From: Massilia sp. Leaf139
GTDB lineage: Bacteria; Pseudomonadota; Gammaproteobacteria; Burkholderiales; Burkholderiaceae_D
DNA: 39,807 nt
Direction: 5' to 3'
NCBI RefSeq assembly: GCF_001424165.1
Contig: NZ_LMOJ01000006.1
Location: 915 to 40,721 of the forward strand
Part shown: positions 1 through 7,303 of the stretch, one piece after another
Position numbering within the stretch: position 1 is the stretch's first letter
Layout: every line of letters starts with the position of its first letter
Made by a program: the position numbers and the translations under genes
Notes under the pieces: model-generated
Database searches by the model: none
What the model was told of the DNA's origin: nothing
The model's input: only the letters and a program-made list of their open reading frames with translations

Positions 1-476
1 AGCTGCTCGCGCGGCTGGCCGGTGAGGCGCTCGTAGTCGTCGAGAATCGTGCCGTCGATCGTTTCGAGCAGCTCGGCGGTCTGGCGCAAGTCGGACTTGT
101 TCCCGTAGGCCATCGTCCAGGCGTTGTGGATCATGTACAGCGCACCCTTGGCGATCGTGATCGAGGCGCACGCCGCAGTGACGAACGTGGCTGCGCTGGC
201 GGCGACGCCCTCGATGACCGCGTGCACGTCGCCGTGCTGTGCGATCGCCGCGGCCATGGCCCGACCGTCGAACACGTCGCCACCAGGGCAGTTCACGCGC
301 AGGGTGACCTTCTTGCCGGCCATGCCAGCGAGTGCCTTGTTGAAGTCGCTCGCACCGATGCCCCAGTACGGGTCGATGACGTCGTACAGGAACAGCGTGT
401 CCGGCTCGTTCTCGGCGGCGATGCGCGCCGGCTCCCGCCGAGCGTTATTGCGGATCAGTTGTACCAGTTGTTTCAT
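1..476 (-). CDS. Head maturation protease, ClpP-like (partial, cut by left edge)
   Basis: Reading the minus strand from an ATG at 476 gives at least 158 residues of a ClpP-fold phage prohead protease. The sequence shows VNCPGGDVFDG (about residues 61-71), the nucleophile serine in EGVAASAATFV (Ser94) and the catalytic histidine in YMIHNAW (His117). The third catalytic residue should lie just beyond. The start follows a clear ribosome binding site (AAGGAAGAAG) and overlaps the 3' end of the portal gene by 32 bases. In HK97-like phages this protease sits between portal and major capsid protein and trims the scaffold or capsid N-terminus during head assembly, which fits the gene order. The C-terminus lies outside the window, so it could still carry a fused scaffold domain. 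Confidence 0.9.
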   Translation of the reverse strand, partial: MKQLVQLIRNNARREPARIAAENEPDTLFLYDVIDPYWGIGASDFNKALAGMAGKKVTLRVNCPGGDVFDGRAMAAAIAQHGDVHAVIEGVAASAATFVTAACASITIAKGALYMIHNAWTMAYGNKSDLRQTAELLETIDGTILDDYERLTGQPREQ

Positions 477-1722
477 CTTCTTCCTTCGGTTCGGGTTTCG
501 GTTTGGCGGCCGCTGCCGGGGTGTACAGGACGTCGCCACCTGCGATCGGCGGCAAGTTGAGGCCAGCACGCACTTCGTTGATGGTCATGTAGCCCGGGCC
601 CTGCGATCCGCCGATTGCCTGGCGGTTGCGCTCTCCCTCTGCTTTTGTATCGCCCGCGAGCAACGCGTCCATCTTGTGTTCAACGAAAGGCGAGGCGCGA
701 CGGAACAGCTTGCGGTTCAGCTCTTGCCGGATGCGGTTGATGTGCGGCTGCAGCGCCCAGCGGATGAAGCCGATCGAGAGCTGCTCAATGCCGGTGCCCC
801 AGGAGCTGGTGGTCTCTTGCGCGCCGATCATGTGCGGCGGCACTCCGAAGGCGCGGGCGATGTCGATCACCTGGAACTTGCGAGACTCGAGAAGCTGGGC
901 GTCGCCAGCCGTCATGCTCATTTCCCGGATGTTCAAACCTTCGGTCAGCACCAGAGGCAGGCCGCCGTTCCCGACGCCAGCATTCTTGGCCTTGTACTCG
1001 TTGCGGAGCATCATGACCTGTTCTTCGTCCATCTCCTTTTCGGTCGTGATGACGTGCTTCGGCGCCGCGCCATTCGCGTAGAAGCTTCCCGACAACGCGT
1101 CAGTGGCCAGCGCGATGCCGATCGATTGGAAAGCCGCGTGCGCGATCACGGACATGCTGCGGGTGCCGTTGAAGCCGAAGCCCGGGAAGTGCAGCATGTC
1201 GTCCTGGTGAAGCGTGCGCACGCCGCCGGTCTCGTCGGTGACTGTGTAGATCAGCGTGTCTTCGATGCGGCGCACGCTAACTAGGTCGGGGTGGTGTGGC
1301 CGCAGGTTCTTCACGTCGGCGCCACGGCGGACGATCTCGACAAAACCGTCGCCACGCAGGCAGATGGACTTCATCACCCATTCCCACATCGCAGCCGCCG
1401 TCCAGTTGCCGATCGGCTGTTCATTCAGCAGCCACCACAATTCCGGATTGATGCTCTGGCGCCCTGCTGGATCGTCTCGAAAGATCGACACAGGAATGGA
1501 GGCGATGGCGCCGCCCAGCAGCTGCACGGCAGCAAACACCGCCGACACGCGCATAGCGGTGTCCGGCGTGACCGCAAAGCCGCTGGTAGCCGAGACGCCG
1601 CCGAGGTGAGCGATGATTTGCGGGTCACTACTGCGGATCAGCTTCGTGGCGTTCTCAACCTGCGCCGGCTCCTTCCGCCAGTGGGCTGTGGCGCCAACCG
1701 CGTCGAATAATTCCAGTTCCAT
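445..1722 (-). CDS. Phage portal protein, HK97 family
   Basis: This 425-residue protein has the usual length and style of the HK97/lambda-type portal family. The N-terminal region (SAVFAAVQLLGGAIASIPVSIF, about 60-80) and the central segment around DIARAFGVPPHMIGAQETTSS (about 285-305) are typical of the family. Portals form the dodecameric ring at the head vertex through which DNA is packaged and ejected. It lies directly after the large terminase and before the protease, the classic packaging order. The ATG at 1722 follows AAGGAAG. The C-terminal tail is rich in Pro, Lys, Glu and Thr, probably disordered, and is encoded in the overlap with the protease gene. Confidence 0.93.
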   Translation of the reverse strand: MELELFDAVGATAHWRKEPAQVENATKLIRSSDPQIIAHLGGVSATSGFAVTPDTAMRVSAVFAAVQLLGGAIASIPVSIFRDDPAGRQSINPELWWLLNEQPIGNWTAAAMWEWVMKSICLRGDGFVEIVRRGADVKNLRPHHPDLVSVRRIEDTLIYTVTDETGGVRTLHQDDMLHFPGFGFNGTRSMSVIAHAAFQSIGIALATDALSGSFYANGAAPKHVITTEKEMDEEQVMMLRNEYKAKNAGVGNGGLPLVLTEGLNIREMSMTAGDAQLLESRKFQVIDIARAFGVPPHMIGAQETTSSWGTGIEQLSIGFIRWALQPHINRIRQELNRKLFRRASPFVEHKMDALLAGDTKAEGERNRQAIGGSQGPGYMTINEVRAGLNLPPIAGGDVLYTPAAAAKPKPEPKEEDETTGTTDPQ

Positions 1723-1732
1723 ATCTTCCTTA

Positions 1733-3466
1733 TCAGAGCGTCACGAAGCCCTTCTTAACTTTCTTCGGCGGCTCCGGTGCCCGTTTCTTGTCGGGCGCGG
1801 TGTTCATGTTCGGATCCGTGCGCGCGACCAGGTTGGATGCGCACCAGTTCAGGACCGGGTCGCTGCCGTGCGCGAGGTTGCCCTCAACGTACGCCAGCTC
1901 GAGCGCCTGCATTGCGGGGTGGTAGCTCTTGCCGCCCTGGATGAATTCCTGCAGCGGCACGTCCTCGGCCTGGAGCTTTTGCACCAGCTGCTTCGCGTTC
2001 CAAGAGTCGAAGCCGATCATCTGGATGTTGAAGCGCTCCTTCGCGGCCAGGATGCAGGCGTGCACGGCGTCGTAGTCGGTGACCTCGGCGCCGGCCTCGA
2101 TGAGGAAGCCGCCCTGCACCCACGCCTGGTACGGGACCAGGCCGCGCTCGGTGCGCCCGGCCACCGCGGCCGCCGGCACGAACCGCCAGCCGTGCGTGTA
2201 CAGCACGCCGTTGACGTTCCAGACCAGCCGGAACGACGTCAGGTCGCGCGTGCTGGCCAGGTCGAGTCCGCCCCAGCAGGGGAACTGCCGCAGCCATTCC
2301 AGGTCGACGGTGCCCTTGCAGGCCTTCCACTTCACCAGGTTGACCCAGCCGCCAGCCGCAGCGGATGGTCGGTTCAGGCGCTTGATCTTGAATTCGGCGT
2401 GGCGCCCGGGCATGGCCTTCGCCTCGACCGCCTCCTTCCGGATCTCCTTCATCAGGAGCGGGTTCACCTCCATCAGGGGGTTCGCCTTGATCCACTTCGT
2501 TTCGTCGAAGTCGCCGTCGGCCTCGATGCCGGCGGTCTTGTCCTCGTCGTCCAGCGCGAAGTAGACGGCCAGGAAGTGGTCGGCCTCGACAACGCCCTGC
2601 AGCACCTGCTTGGCGAAGTGCCGAATCTCGCCCCACGGGCCCGGGTTGGTGTAGCCCTCGGTCGTGGTGTAGACGAACAGCACGTTCTTGCGCGCGCCGG
2701 CCGCTGACTTCAGGACGTTCAGCAGGTCGTGATTCTTGTGGGCGTGGATCTCGTCGATCCCGCAGTGCGACGGGTTCAGGCCGTCCTGCGTGCTGGCCTT
2801 GGCGTTGATCGGCTTAAAGGTGCCGCCCACCTCGTAGCGCGCGATCGCGTTGGCGAACGGCTCCAGGGTGAACGCCTCGCGCAGGTCCGACACCAGCTCG
2901 ACCATCCGCTTCGCGACGTTGAACACGATGCGCGCCTGCGAGCCGGTGGTTGCCGCGCTGATTACCTGCGGGCCATTGCCGGCCTCGCAGCAGAAGCAGT
3001 ACAGCAGCACCGCCGAGCAAAGGAACGACTTGGCGTTCTTCCTGGCCACGGCGAACAGCGCGGTGCTGAAGCGGCGCGTGCCGTCGTGGTTGCGGAACCC
3101 GAACAGGTTCACGACGAAGAAGATGTGCGACTCGTGCATGACGACGGTCGGCGTGTCCCACTCGCCCTCGACGTGCGGCAGCTTCTCGATGAAGTCGCAC
3201 GGATCCCAGGCGTGCCAGGCGTCGAACATGAAGGGCGCGTTCTTCGGCGTCGCCTTCGATGTGCCCTTGGCGTGGTCGTACCGCGCGCGCTTCAGGTCGT
3301 TTAGGAACCGCTCGGCGGCCAGGCGCACCCAGCGCCCGAAGCGCTTGCCCTTCTTGTCGGCTACTGCGTCCTTCGCATAGTCGATGGCGACCTGGATGTA
3401 ATCACGCTGCTCCGGCGCGCTTGCCGTTGTTGCCGAACTTGTTTCCTTTCTTTTCCTCGCCGCCAT
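1733..3466 (-). CDS. terL: Terminase large subunit
   Basis: This 577-residue protein is a full-length phage packaging motor subunit. The ATPase region contains the Walker A-like segment LFAVARKNAKSF (about 137-148) and the Walker B/catalytic segment HCGIDEIHAH (about 228). A nuclease domain follows, beginning near GGLDLASTRDLTSF (about 395), where the Asp pair would bind metal. The family couples ATP hydrolysis to DNA translocation into the prohead and cuts the concatemer. The gene overlaps the small terminase gene by 65 bases and is followed after 10 bases by the portal gene, so the three are surely co-transcribed. No key residue is obviously missing. Confidence 0.95.
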   Translation of the reverse strand: MAARKRKETSSATTASAPEQRDYIQVAIDYAKDAVADKKGKRFGRWVRLAAERFLNDLKRARYDHAKGTSKATPKNAPFMFDAWHAWDPCDFIEKLPHVEGEWDTPTVVMHESHIFFVVNLFGFRNHDGTRRFSTALFAVARKNAKSFLCSAVLLYCFCCEAGNGPQVISAATTGSQARIVFNVAKRMVELVSDLREAFTLEPFANAIARYEVGGTFKPINAKASTQDGLNPSHCGIDEIHAHKNHDLLNVLKSAAGARKNVLFVYTTTEGYTNPGPWGEIRHFAKQVLQGVVEADHFLAVYFALDDEDKTAGIEADGDFDETKWIKANPLMEVNPLLMKEIRKEAVEAKAMPGRHAEFKIKRLNRPSAAAGGWVNLVKWKACKGTVDLEWLRQFPCWGGLDLASTRDLTSFRLVWNVNGVLYTHGWRFVPAAAVAGRTERGLVPYQAWVQGGFLIEAGAEVTDYDAVHACILAAKERFNIQMIGFDSWNAKQLVQKLQAEDVPLQEFIQGGKSYHPAMQALELAYVEGNLAHGSDPVLNWCASNLVARTDPNMNTAPDKKRAPEPPKKVKKGFVTL

Positions 3467-3830
3467 TCATCTTCACCTTCCCCTGTGCTACCGGCGTCAG
3501 GCCGAAGTCGTTGATCATGCTCTGCAGCGTGCTGGCCATGCTGGCGGTCGGGGCCTCGCCGGCGGCGTACAGTTGGACGATCTTCCCGTGCATCGCGCAC
3601 AGGTGGGCGAGCGCCGACAGGCCTCCCTCAGTCAGCAGTTTGTTTGCGGTCAGGATCGGTGCCAGGCGGTTCCATTCTTTGACGGCGTGCGCGTTCGGCA
3701 GCCAGTCCGGCGCCGACGGCACCTTGTCGAGCACCGGCAGTTCAACTGCTGGCGCCGGCGCCGCACGGCATGGCTGCGTCGTGCCGGAGATCGACTTCAG
3801 CGTCGCCGCTTTCTTCGGTGGGCCTGGCAT
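3402..3830 (-). CDS. terS: Terminase small subunit, P27 family
   Basis: The 142-residue product begins MPGPPKKAATLKSISGTTQP, the typical basic, proline-rich start of P27-type small terminases. A helical core follows (about 45-110), with the conserved-style segment APDWLPNAHAVKEWNRLAPIL. These proteins recognise the phage packaging site and hand the DNA to the large subunit. The start ATG at 3830 follows AAGGAAC. The C-terminus is lysine- and asparagine-rich and lies inside the overlap with terL. Its placement between HNH endonuclease and terL matches many HK97-like phages, where all three work together at the packaging site. Confidence 0.9.
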   Translation of the reverse strand: MPGPPKKAATLKSISGTTQPCRAAPAPAVELPVLDKVPSAPDWLPNAHAVKEWNRLAPILTANKLLTEGGLSALAHLCAMHGKIVQLYAAGEAPTASMASTLQSMINDFGLTPVAQGKVKMNGGEEKKGNKFGNNGKRAGAA

Positions 3831-3890
3831 GTGTGTTCCTTCAAAAACCGTGAACTCGGACGGTACTTAGCGATGAGGGCTGTGGACTTT

Positions 3891-4226
3891 TTACCCGCCC
3901 TCCCCCTCCTCGATTGGAAAGCCGTCGATGCCGATGCGCACCGGCTTGTGCTTCGCCTTTCCCTGCTCTTCCTGGGTCTTCACGTCGTGGCATGGCCGGC
4001 AGATCGCCTGCAAGTTGCTCGGGTGGTCGACCTGCTCCGACGTCCACCTGAGGCGCGCCGCGTTGGCCTTGCTGACGATGTGGTCGACAGCGTATGCAAC
4101 GGTCACGCGCCCGTCCTTCTTGCACACCTGGCACAGGCCGCAGTCGCGCTCCATGATCCTGGTGCGCAGCTTGACCCAGGCTGTGCCGTAGCCCCGCTCG
4201 TGTCGGCTCTTCGTTCCCCAGACCAT
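3891..4226 (-). CDS. HNH endonuclease
   Basis: This 111-residue protein contains a complete HNH domain. Two zinc-binding CxxC pairs are visible, CGLCQVC (about 34-40) and CRPCH (about 78-82). The catalytic His is in AYAVDHIVSKAN (about 49), and the Asn of the HNH core in HPSNLQAICRPCHDVK. HNH proteins next to terminase genes are known to be required for specific cos cleavage and packaging in HK97-like phages, so that role is likely here. The ATG overlaps the stop of the upstream gene (TGATG), indicating translational coupling. A homing-type HNH is less likely because the gene is embedded in the operon. Confidence 0.92.
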   Translation of the reverse strand: MVWGTKSRHERGYGTAWVKLRTRIMERDCGLCQVCKKDGRVTVAYAVDHIVSKANAARLRWTSEQVDHPSNLQAICRPCHDVKTQEEQGKAKHKPVRIGIDGFPIEEGEGG

Positions 4227-4723
4227 CAGCGCACCGCAACAGCACCCTTGCGTGCGTTTGCGTCCGGCAGCAGCCGCGCCAGCTCGACCAAGCTTGTCCA
4301 GGGCTGCCCGTAGCCTTTGTTTCGCATGATCCGCTTTGCATCCTCAGCGTCGGCTAAACGCTCGCACACCCGGCCGAGCGCGTCACTGTCGACCTCCTTA
4401 AACAGGAGCGCAGGCCGCTGCCCGAATACTGTACGGATAATGTGATCCCTGTAGACCGTCACCTGCATGTGGCGGACTGAGTCAGTCTTTGCCGCTTTTG
4501 GCGCCTCGCCCGCTCCGTGCATGCGCACGATGAACGGAATCTCGCCGATACGCTCAACGAGCAGCTCGCCTTCTTCGATGATCGGCGCCATACAGGAGAT
4601 GGTCGCGCGGCCGGTATGGTCATACTCAAGCACGCGCAGCTCGGCGCGGCGCTGAACCACGATGCCGTCGATCTCGACCCTAACCGTGATAGGGTCACAG
4701 CCTTCTGCGTCAGCTTCGGTCAT
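4226..4723 (-). CDS. Phage protein of unknown function
   Basis: The ATG at 4723 (MTEADAEGCDP...) is chosen because it follows GAGGTG at good spacing and starts just after a terminator. A longer in-frame reading would run back through that terminator. The 165-residue product is soluble. Its N-terminal half looks strand-rich (ITVRVEIDGIVVQRRAELRV) and its C-terminal half helical and charged (RVCERLADAEDAKRIMRNKGY). No family is recognised. It is the first gene of the packaging transcription unit, coupled to HNH by TGATG. A role in DNA packaging or late regulation would fit the position, but this is inference. Confidence 0.7.
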   Translation of the reverse strand: MTEADAEGCDPITVRVEIDGIVVQRRAELRVLEYDHTGRATISCMAPIIEEGELLVERIGEIPFIVRMHGAGEAPKAAKTDSVRHMQVTVYRDHIIRTVFGQRPALLFKEVDSDALGRVCERLADAEDAKRIMRNKGYGQPWTSLVELARLLPDANARKGAVAVR

Positions 4724-4738
4724 CACGCACCTCGGAAT

Positions 4739-4772
4739 AAAAAAACCGCCTGTGCATAGTTGCAGCAGGCGG
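4739..4772 (-). terminator. Rho-independent terminator, minus strand
   Basis: The arms CCGCCTG (4746-4752) and CAGGCGG (4766-4772) pair perfectly around a 13-base loop and are followed on the minus strand by seven T residues (4745-4739). It would stop transcription arriving from the replication arm just before the gene starting at 4723. A late antiterminator could therefore act here, as in lambda-like phages. The hairpin also separates the lytic operon from the counter-oriented gene at 4914. Confidence 0.8.
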
Positions 4773-4856
4773 CAAACCAGATGACTATCTGGACGGAGAC
4801 ATTCTTGCCGGTTACAGCGTCCGGCGGCGTAGCGCGCCTGGGGTGCGGTCGCCTGT

Positions 4857-4888
4857 GCCAGCCACCGCTGGCGCACAGATGCTATATT
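4857..4888 (+). promoter_or_regulatory. Putative promoter with inverted repeat upstream of small moron gene
   Basis: A good extended -10 element (TGC-TATATT, hexamer 4883-4888) lies 25 bases before the start at 4914. The -35 region is weak. It coincides with an inverted repeat, GCCAGC (4857-4862) and GCTGGC (4867-4872), which could be an operator. The local sequence becomes distinctly AT-rich here. Promoter assignment is by inspection only. Confidence 0.45.
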
Positions 4889-4913
4889 TGTAATTTTCTA
4901 GAAAGGAATGGAA

Positions 4914-5132
4914 ATGGTAGACATCGTTACAGCTGCAACTATTCACGGGAGCCAGAATTTCGATACCAACGGGAATACGAAGTGGACTATCACGTTCACT
5001 AACAATGAAAGCCGCAAAGGCCAGGTCGTTTCATTGGGCAATGGAACGTTCATGCTCAACGGCGATCAACGCGTCTACTACTTCTCGGCCGAGCAAGTCG
5101 TGTATATGACGATCTCGGATGTTCAAGCCTAA
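4914..5132 (+). CDS. Small phage accessory (moron-like) protein, unknown function
   Basis: This 72-residue gene runs opposite to the genes on both sides. It has its own likely promoter and a strong terminator at 5167-5190. Of two close ATGs, the one at 4914 is preferred because AAGGA lies at correct spacing, whereas for the ATG at 4908 it abuts the codon. The product (MVDIVTAATIHGSQ...) is polar and strand-rich, without signal peptide or membrane segment: KWTITFTNNESRKGQVV followed by GTFMLNGDQRVYYFS suggests a small beta fold. Base composition is clearly more AT-rich than its neighbours. The setting is that of a phage moron expressed from the prophage. No family is recognised. Confidence 0.7.
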   Translation: MVDIVTAATIHGSQNFDTNGNTKWTITFTNNESRKGQVVSLGNGTFMLNGDQRVYYFSAEQVVYMTISDVQA

Positions 5133-5164
5133 GCACCACCTACGGCGTGGCTGACTCCCAAAGC

Positions 5165-5196
5165 AAAAAGCCCGCTGAGTAGCGGGCTTTCTTTTC
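5165..5196 (+). terminator. Rho-independent terminator after the moron-like gene
   Basis: The arms AAAGCCCGCT (5167-5176) and AGCGGGCTTT (5181-5190) form a perfect ten-pair hairpin with a four-base loop, followed by CTTTTCT. The preceding A residues make it likely to work on both strands. On the minus strand it would partly terminate the replication-arm transcript coming from the gene that ends at 5230. Confidence 0.85.
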
Positions 5197-5229
5197 TCTG
5201 GACGTGCGAAATCGCCCAGTGCCGCTACT

Positions 5230-5658
5230 CTACAAAAAATACAGCCGTGTTGCAATGTGTTTCCGCAGCTTTTCTTCGAGCTCGGCCCGCGCCTCCTGGA
5301 GAGCGGTGGCGTAGTCAGCATTCGGAAACCGCCAGCCGCGCGAAATGCCCTGGCTCTTGCAGATCGCCCAGCGGTGCAGCTGCGAGAGGCCATCGATCAT
5401 GACGCCTACGGCCTCGCCGGTCTTGAGGTCGGCAGCGCGCTGCGCTGCGTGGACATCGATTTCCTGCCCGGCGTCGGTGGCCAACTTCATGCCGCCGGCG
5501 CTGAGGTCGCGGTCGTTGGTACGCATGTGATCGACCCAGCACGCCATCAGCAGCGCATACGGATCAGGCTTATTGAAAGCAGGTTTCGCCACCTCCTCGC
5601 GACGGACACGACGCAAGGTAGGTGCGGTAAAGATGCCGAGCGTCGCGGTAAGGGACAT
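5230..5658 (-). CDS. Phage protein of unknown function, possible late regulator
   Basis: The 142-residue product starts at an ATG (5658) preceded by AGGAG. It contains a helical core (PYALLMACWVDHMRTNDRDL, about 33-52), a second helical part with GLSQLHRWAICKSQGISRGW, and a C-terminal helix. There is no signal peptide or membrane segment. It is the last gene of the replication-side minus operon, immediately before two terminators and the packaging genes. In many lambda-like phages that is the place of a Q-type antiterminator. This position is the only basis for the suggested role; the sequence is not recognised as a known antiterminator family. Confidence 0.65.
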   Translation of the reverse strand: MSLTATLGIFTAPTLRRVRREEVAKPAFNKPDPYALLMACWVDHMRTNDRDLSAGGMKLATDAGQEIDVHAAQRAADLKTGEAVGVMIDGLSQLHRWAICKSQGISRGWRFPNADYATALQEARAELEEKLRKHIATRLYFL

Positions 5659-5718
5659 TACTTTCTCCTGTTGAGTGAGCCCCCATGTTAACGAATGCCA
5701 TCCAGAAATTTCCGCGTG

Positions 5719-5985
5719 TCATTGAACTATTTCTGCATTGTCGGTGTTATTGTCGCGCGCGCGACGCTGGATCGCCACGTATTGCCGGCGCGCCGCTAGG
5801 TTTGGCCAGTCGAGCCGGTACGACACGCACGTTCCGCTATCCCAGTCGACGTGAACCAGCGGCTTGCCCTGCTCACCCTTTTGGCACAAGCCTTTGCCCT
5901 GCGCCGCATGCTTGGGATCAGCCGCCCTGACCGAATATTCGTCGCAGAGCGCGCAGATGTCGTCTGGACCGCGGCCGCGAATCAC
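5719..5985 (-). CDS. Small cysteine-containing phage protein, GTG start
   Basis: This 88-residue gene starts at a GTG (5985) that overlaps the stop of the upstream gene (GTGA), so it is probably translated by coupling. The product begins MIRGRGPDDICALCDEYSVR. It has CALC (about 11-14), a third cysteine in KGLCQKGEQG and a fourth in GTCVSYRLDW, which could make a small zinc site. The C-terminal helix (AARRQYVAIQRRARDNN) is basic. It is probably a small nucleic-acid-associated phage protein, but no family is recognised. The same frame stays open upstream to 6165, but that upstream part overlaps another gene and is not protein-like. Confidence 0.65.
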   Translation of the reverse strand: MIRGRGPDDICALCDEYSVRAADPKHAAQGKGLCQKGEQGKPLVHVDWDSGTCVSYRLDWPNLAARRQYVAIQRRARDNNTDNAEIVQ

Positions 5986-6161
5986 AGTGACTCCGTTGTA
6001 ACGCGGCTGTATTTGTAATCGATCGTGCCTGGGGTCTCGCCGTAGACCCAGTCGATCGTAATTCCGCGCCGGGCCACTTCGCGGTGCAGTCGGTTGCTTT
6101 CCTCCGTCAGCTGTCGCGCGTCGGCGACCAGCTCCGCGTCGGTTTTTTCCTTGATGCTCAC
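5982..6161 (-). CDS. Small charged phage protein, GTG start
   Basis: The 59-residue reading frame from the GTG at 6161 (MSIKEKTDAELVADARQL...) is preferred over the overlapping frame from the GTG at 6165. AGGAG lies seven bases before 6161, and the product looks like a real protein: an N-terminal amphipathic helix (about 6-33, heptad-like) followed by GITIDWVYGETPGTIDYKYS. It ends by a GTGA overlap with the start of the next gene. It lies between the recombinase and the cysteine-containing protein in the minus-strand operon. Function unknown; a small DNA-binding or partner protein is possible. Confidence 0.6.
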   Translation of the reverse strand: MSIKEKTDAELVADARQLTEESNRLHREVARRGITIDWVYGETPGTIDYKYSRVTTESL

Positions 6162-6247
6162 TCACGCTCTCCTGTGTTGACGGCGCCGGTCGATGCCGGC
6201 CGCCTGCTAAATTACCGATGACTGTAGATAATCCGGAGTGCCTTTAT

Positions 6248-7303
6248 CTAAAGGCTTTCTGCGGTCTCGCGCGCCACTTTCGCGCCACCGAACCCGGCTT
6301 TTTCGGCGATCACGTTCTGTGCGTGGGCTGCCCGGCCGAGGTTCTTCTCCAGGTAGCCCATGGTGGTGACGTGGTTCTTGTGGCGCATGACCTGCTGGAT
6401 GGTCTGGATCGGCACGCCGGCCTCGGACAGCAGCGTCGCGAAGGTACCCCTCAGGCGGTGCGGCGTGATGCCCTTGACCGAGCAGGCCGTGTTCGCCCGG
6501 CGCATGGCCTGGCGCGCGAACCCGGGTGCGAAGGCCTGGCCGTTCGGCTTGGTGACGATGAGCCCTTCCACCTGGCGCCCGGGCTGCAGGTGCGCGCGCA
6601 GCCAGTCCGGCAGCGGTACCGGTTCGGCCTCCCTGCCCTTCGTGATCCCTGGCGTGTACGTCGAGCGCTCCCAGTCGATCCATTCCCAGCGCGCCGACGC
6701 CGACTCGCCCTCCCGCAGCCCCAGGCCGAACATCAGGCGCACCGCCGTGCCGACGCCGGGCGACCGCTTCGTCACCTCGTCGACGGCGGCGAACCAGGTG
6801 CGCGCCACGTCGATCGGCAGAAACGAGCGCGGCCGCTTTTGCACCTTCAGCATCTGCACGCGCCACGGCGACTTCGCCAGGGTGCCGCGCTTGACCGCCC
6901 ACATCGTCAGCAGCTTCAGGATGCGCAGCCAGTGGTTCGCGCTGGCCGGCTTGTGCGTTTTCAGGTGCTCGATGCGCGCCAGCTCGACGGCCTCGGTCGT
7001 GATGTCGCCGATCGGCGTGTTGCCCAGGGTGTACATGTGCAGGCGGCGGAACGTTTCGACGCTGCGGATGTGCGCTGCGCTGACCACCGGCCTGTGCACC
7101 ACCACCCAGGCGCCAGCCAGCTCGTCGAGCGTCGGCACCGGCTCGCCGCCGTTGGCTCGGATCACCGCGGCGTCATGTTCGCGCTTGGCCAGCTGCTCGG
7201 CCGCCACCTTGTTGGCCATACCGGTGCTGCGCTGCACGCGTGTTCCGGCGACCTGGAAGCGGAAGTGGTAGATCCGGCCTTTCTTGAAAACGGTCGCGCT
7301 CAT
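6248..7303 (-). CDS. int: Tyrosine recombinase / phage integrase
   Basis: This 351-residue protein is a full-length tyrosine recombinase. The catalytic set is visible: Arg197 in GLGLREGES, Lys222 in ITKGREAEP, His282 and Arg285 in PHRLRGTF, His308 in MRHKNH and the nucleophile Tyr317 in TTMGYLEK. The N-terminal part (about 1-55) is a basic arm-binding-like domain and residues 57-150 form the core-binding domain. The gene overlaps dnaB by ATGA and is thus co-expressed with the replication genes. That is unusual: phage genes continue on both sides, so this integrase is not next to an attachment junction. It may be the phage integrase in an odd location or a recombinase with another job, such as resolving replicated genomes. 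Confidence 0.92.
   Translation of the reverse strand: MSATVFKKGRIYHFRFQVAGTRVQRSTGMANKVAAEQLAKREHDAAVIRANGGEPVPTLDELAGAWVVVHRPVVSAAHIRSVETFRRLHMYTLGNTPIGDITTEAVELARIEHLKTHKPASANHWLRILKLLTMWAVKRGTLAKSPWRVQMLKVQKRPRSFLPIDVARTWFAAVDEVTKRSPGVGTAVRLMFGLGLREGESASARWEWIDWERSTYTPGITKGREAEPVPLPDWLRAHLQPGRQVEGLIVTKPNGQAFAPGFARQAMRRANTACSVKGITPHRLRGTFATLLSEAGVPIQTIQQVMRHKNHVTTMGYLEKNLGRAAHAQNVIAEKAGFGGAKVARETAESL

Noticed and set aside
5719..6165. A single 148-residue gene
   Set aside because: The first part is better explained by an overlapping GTG-start gene with the correct ribosome site; only the part from 5985 onward is likely coding.
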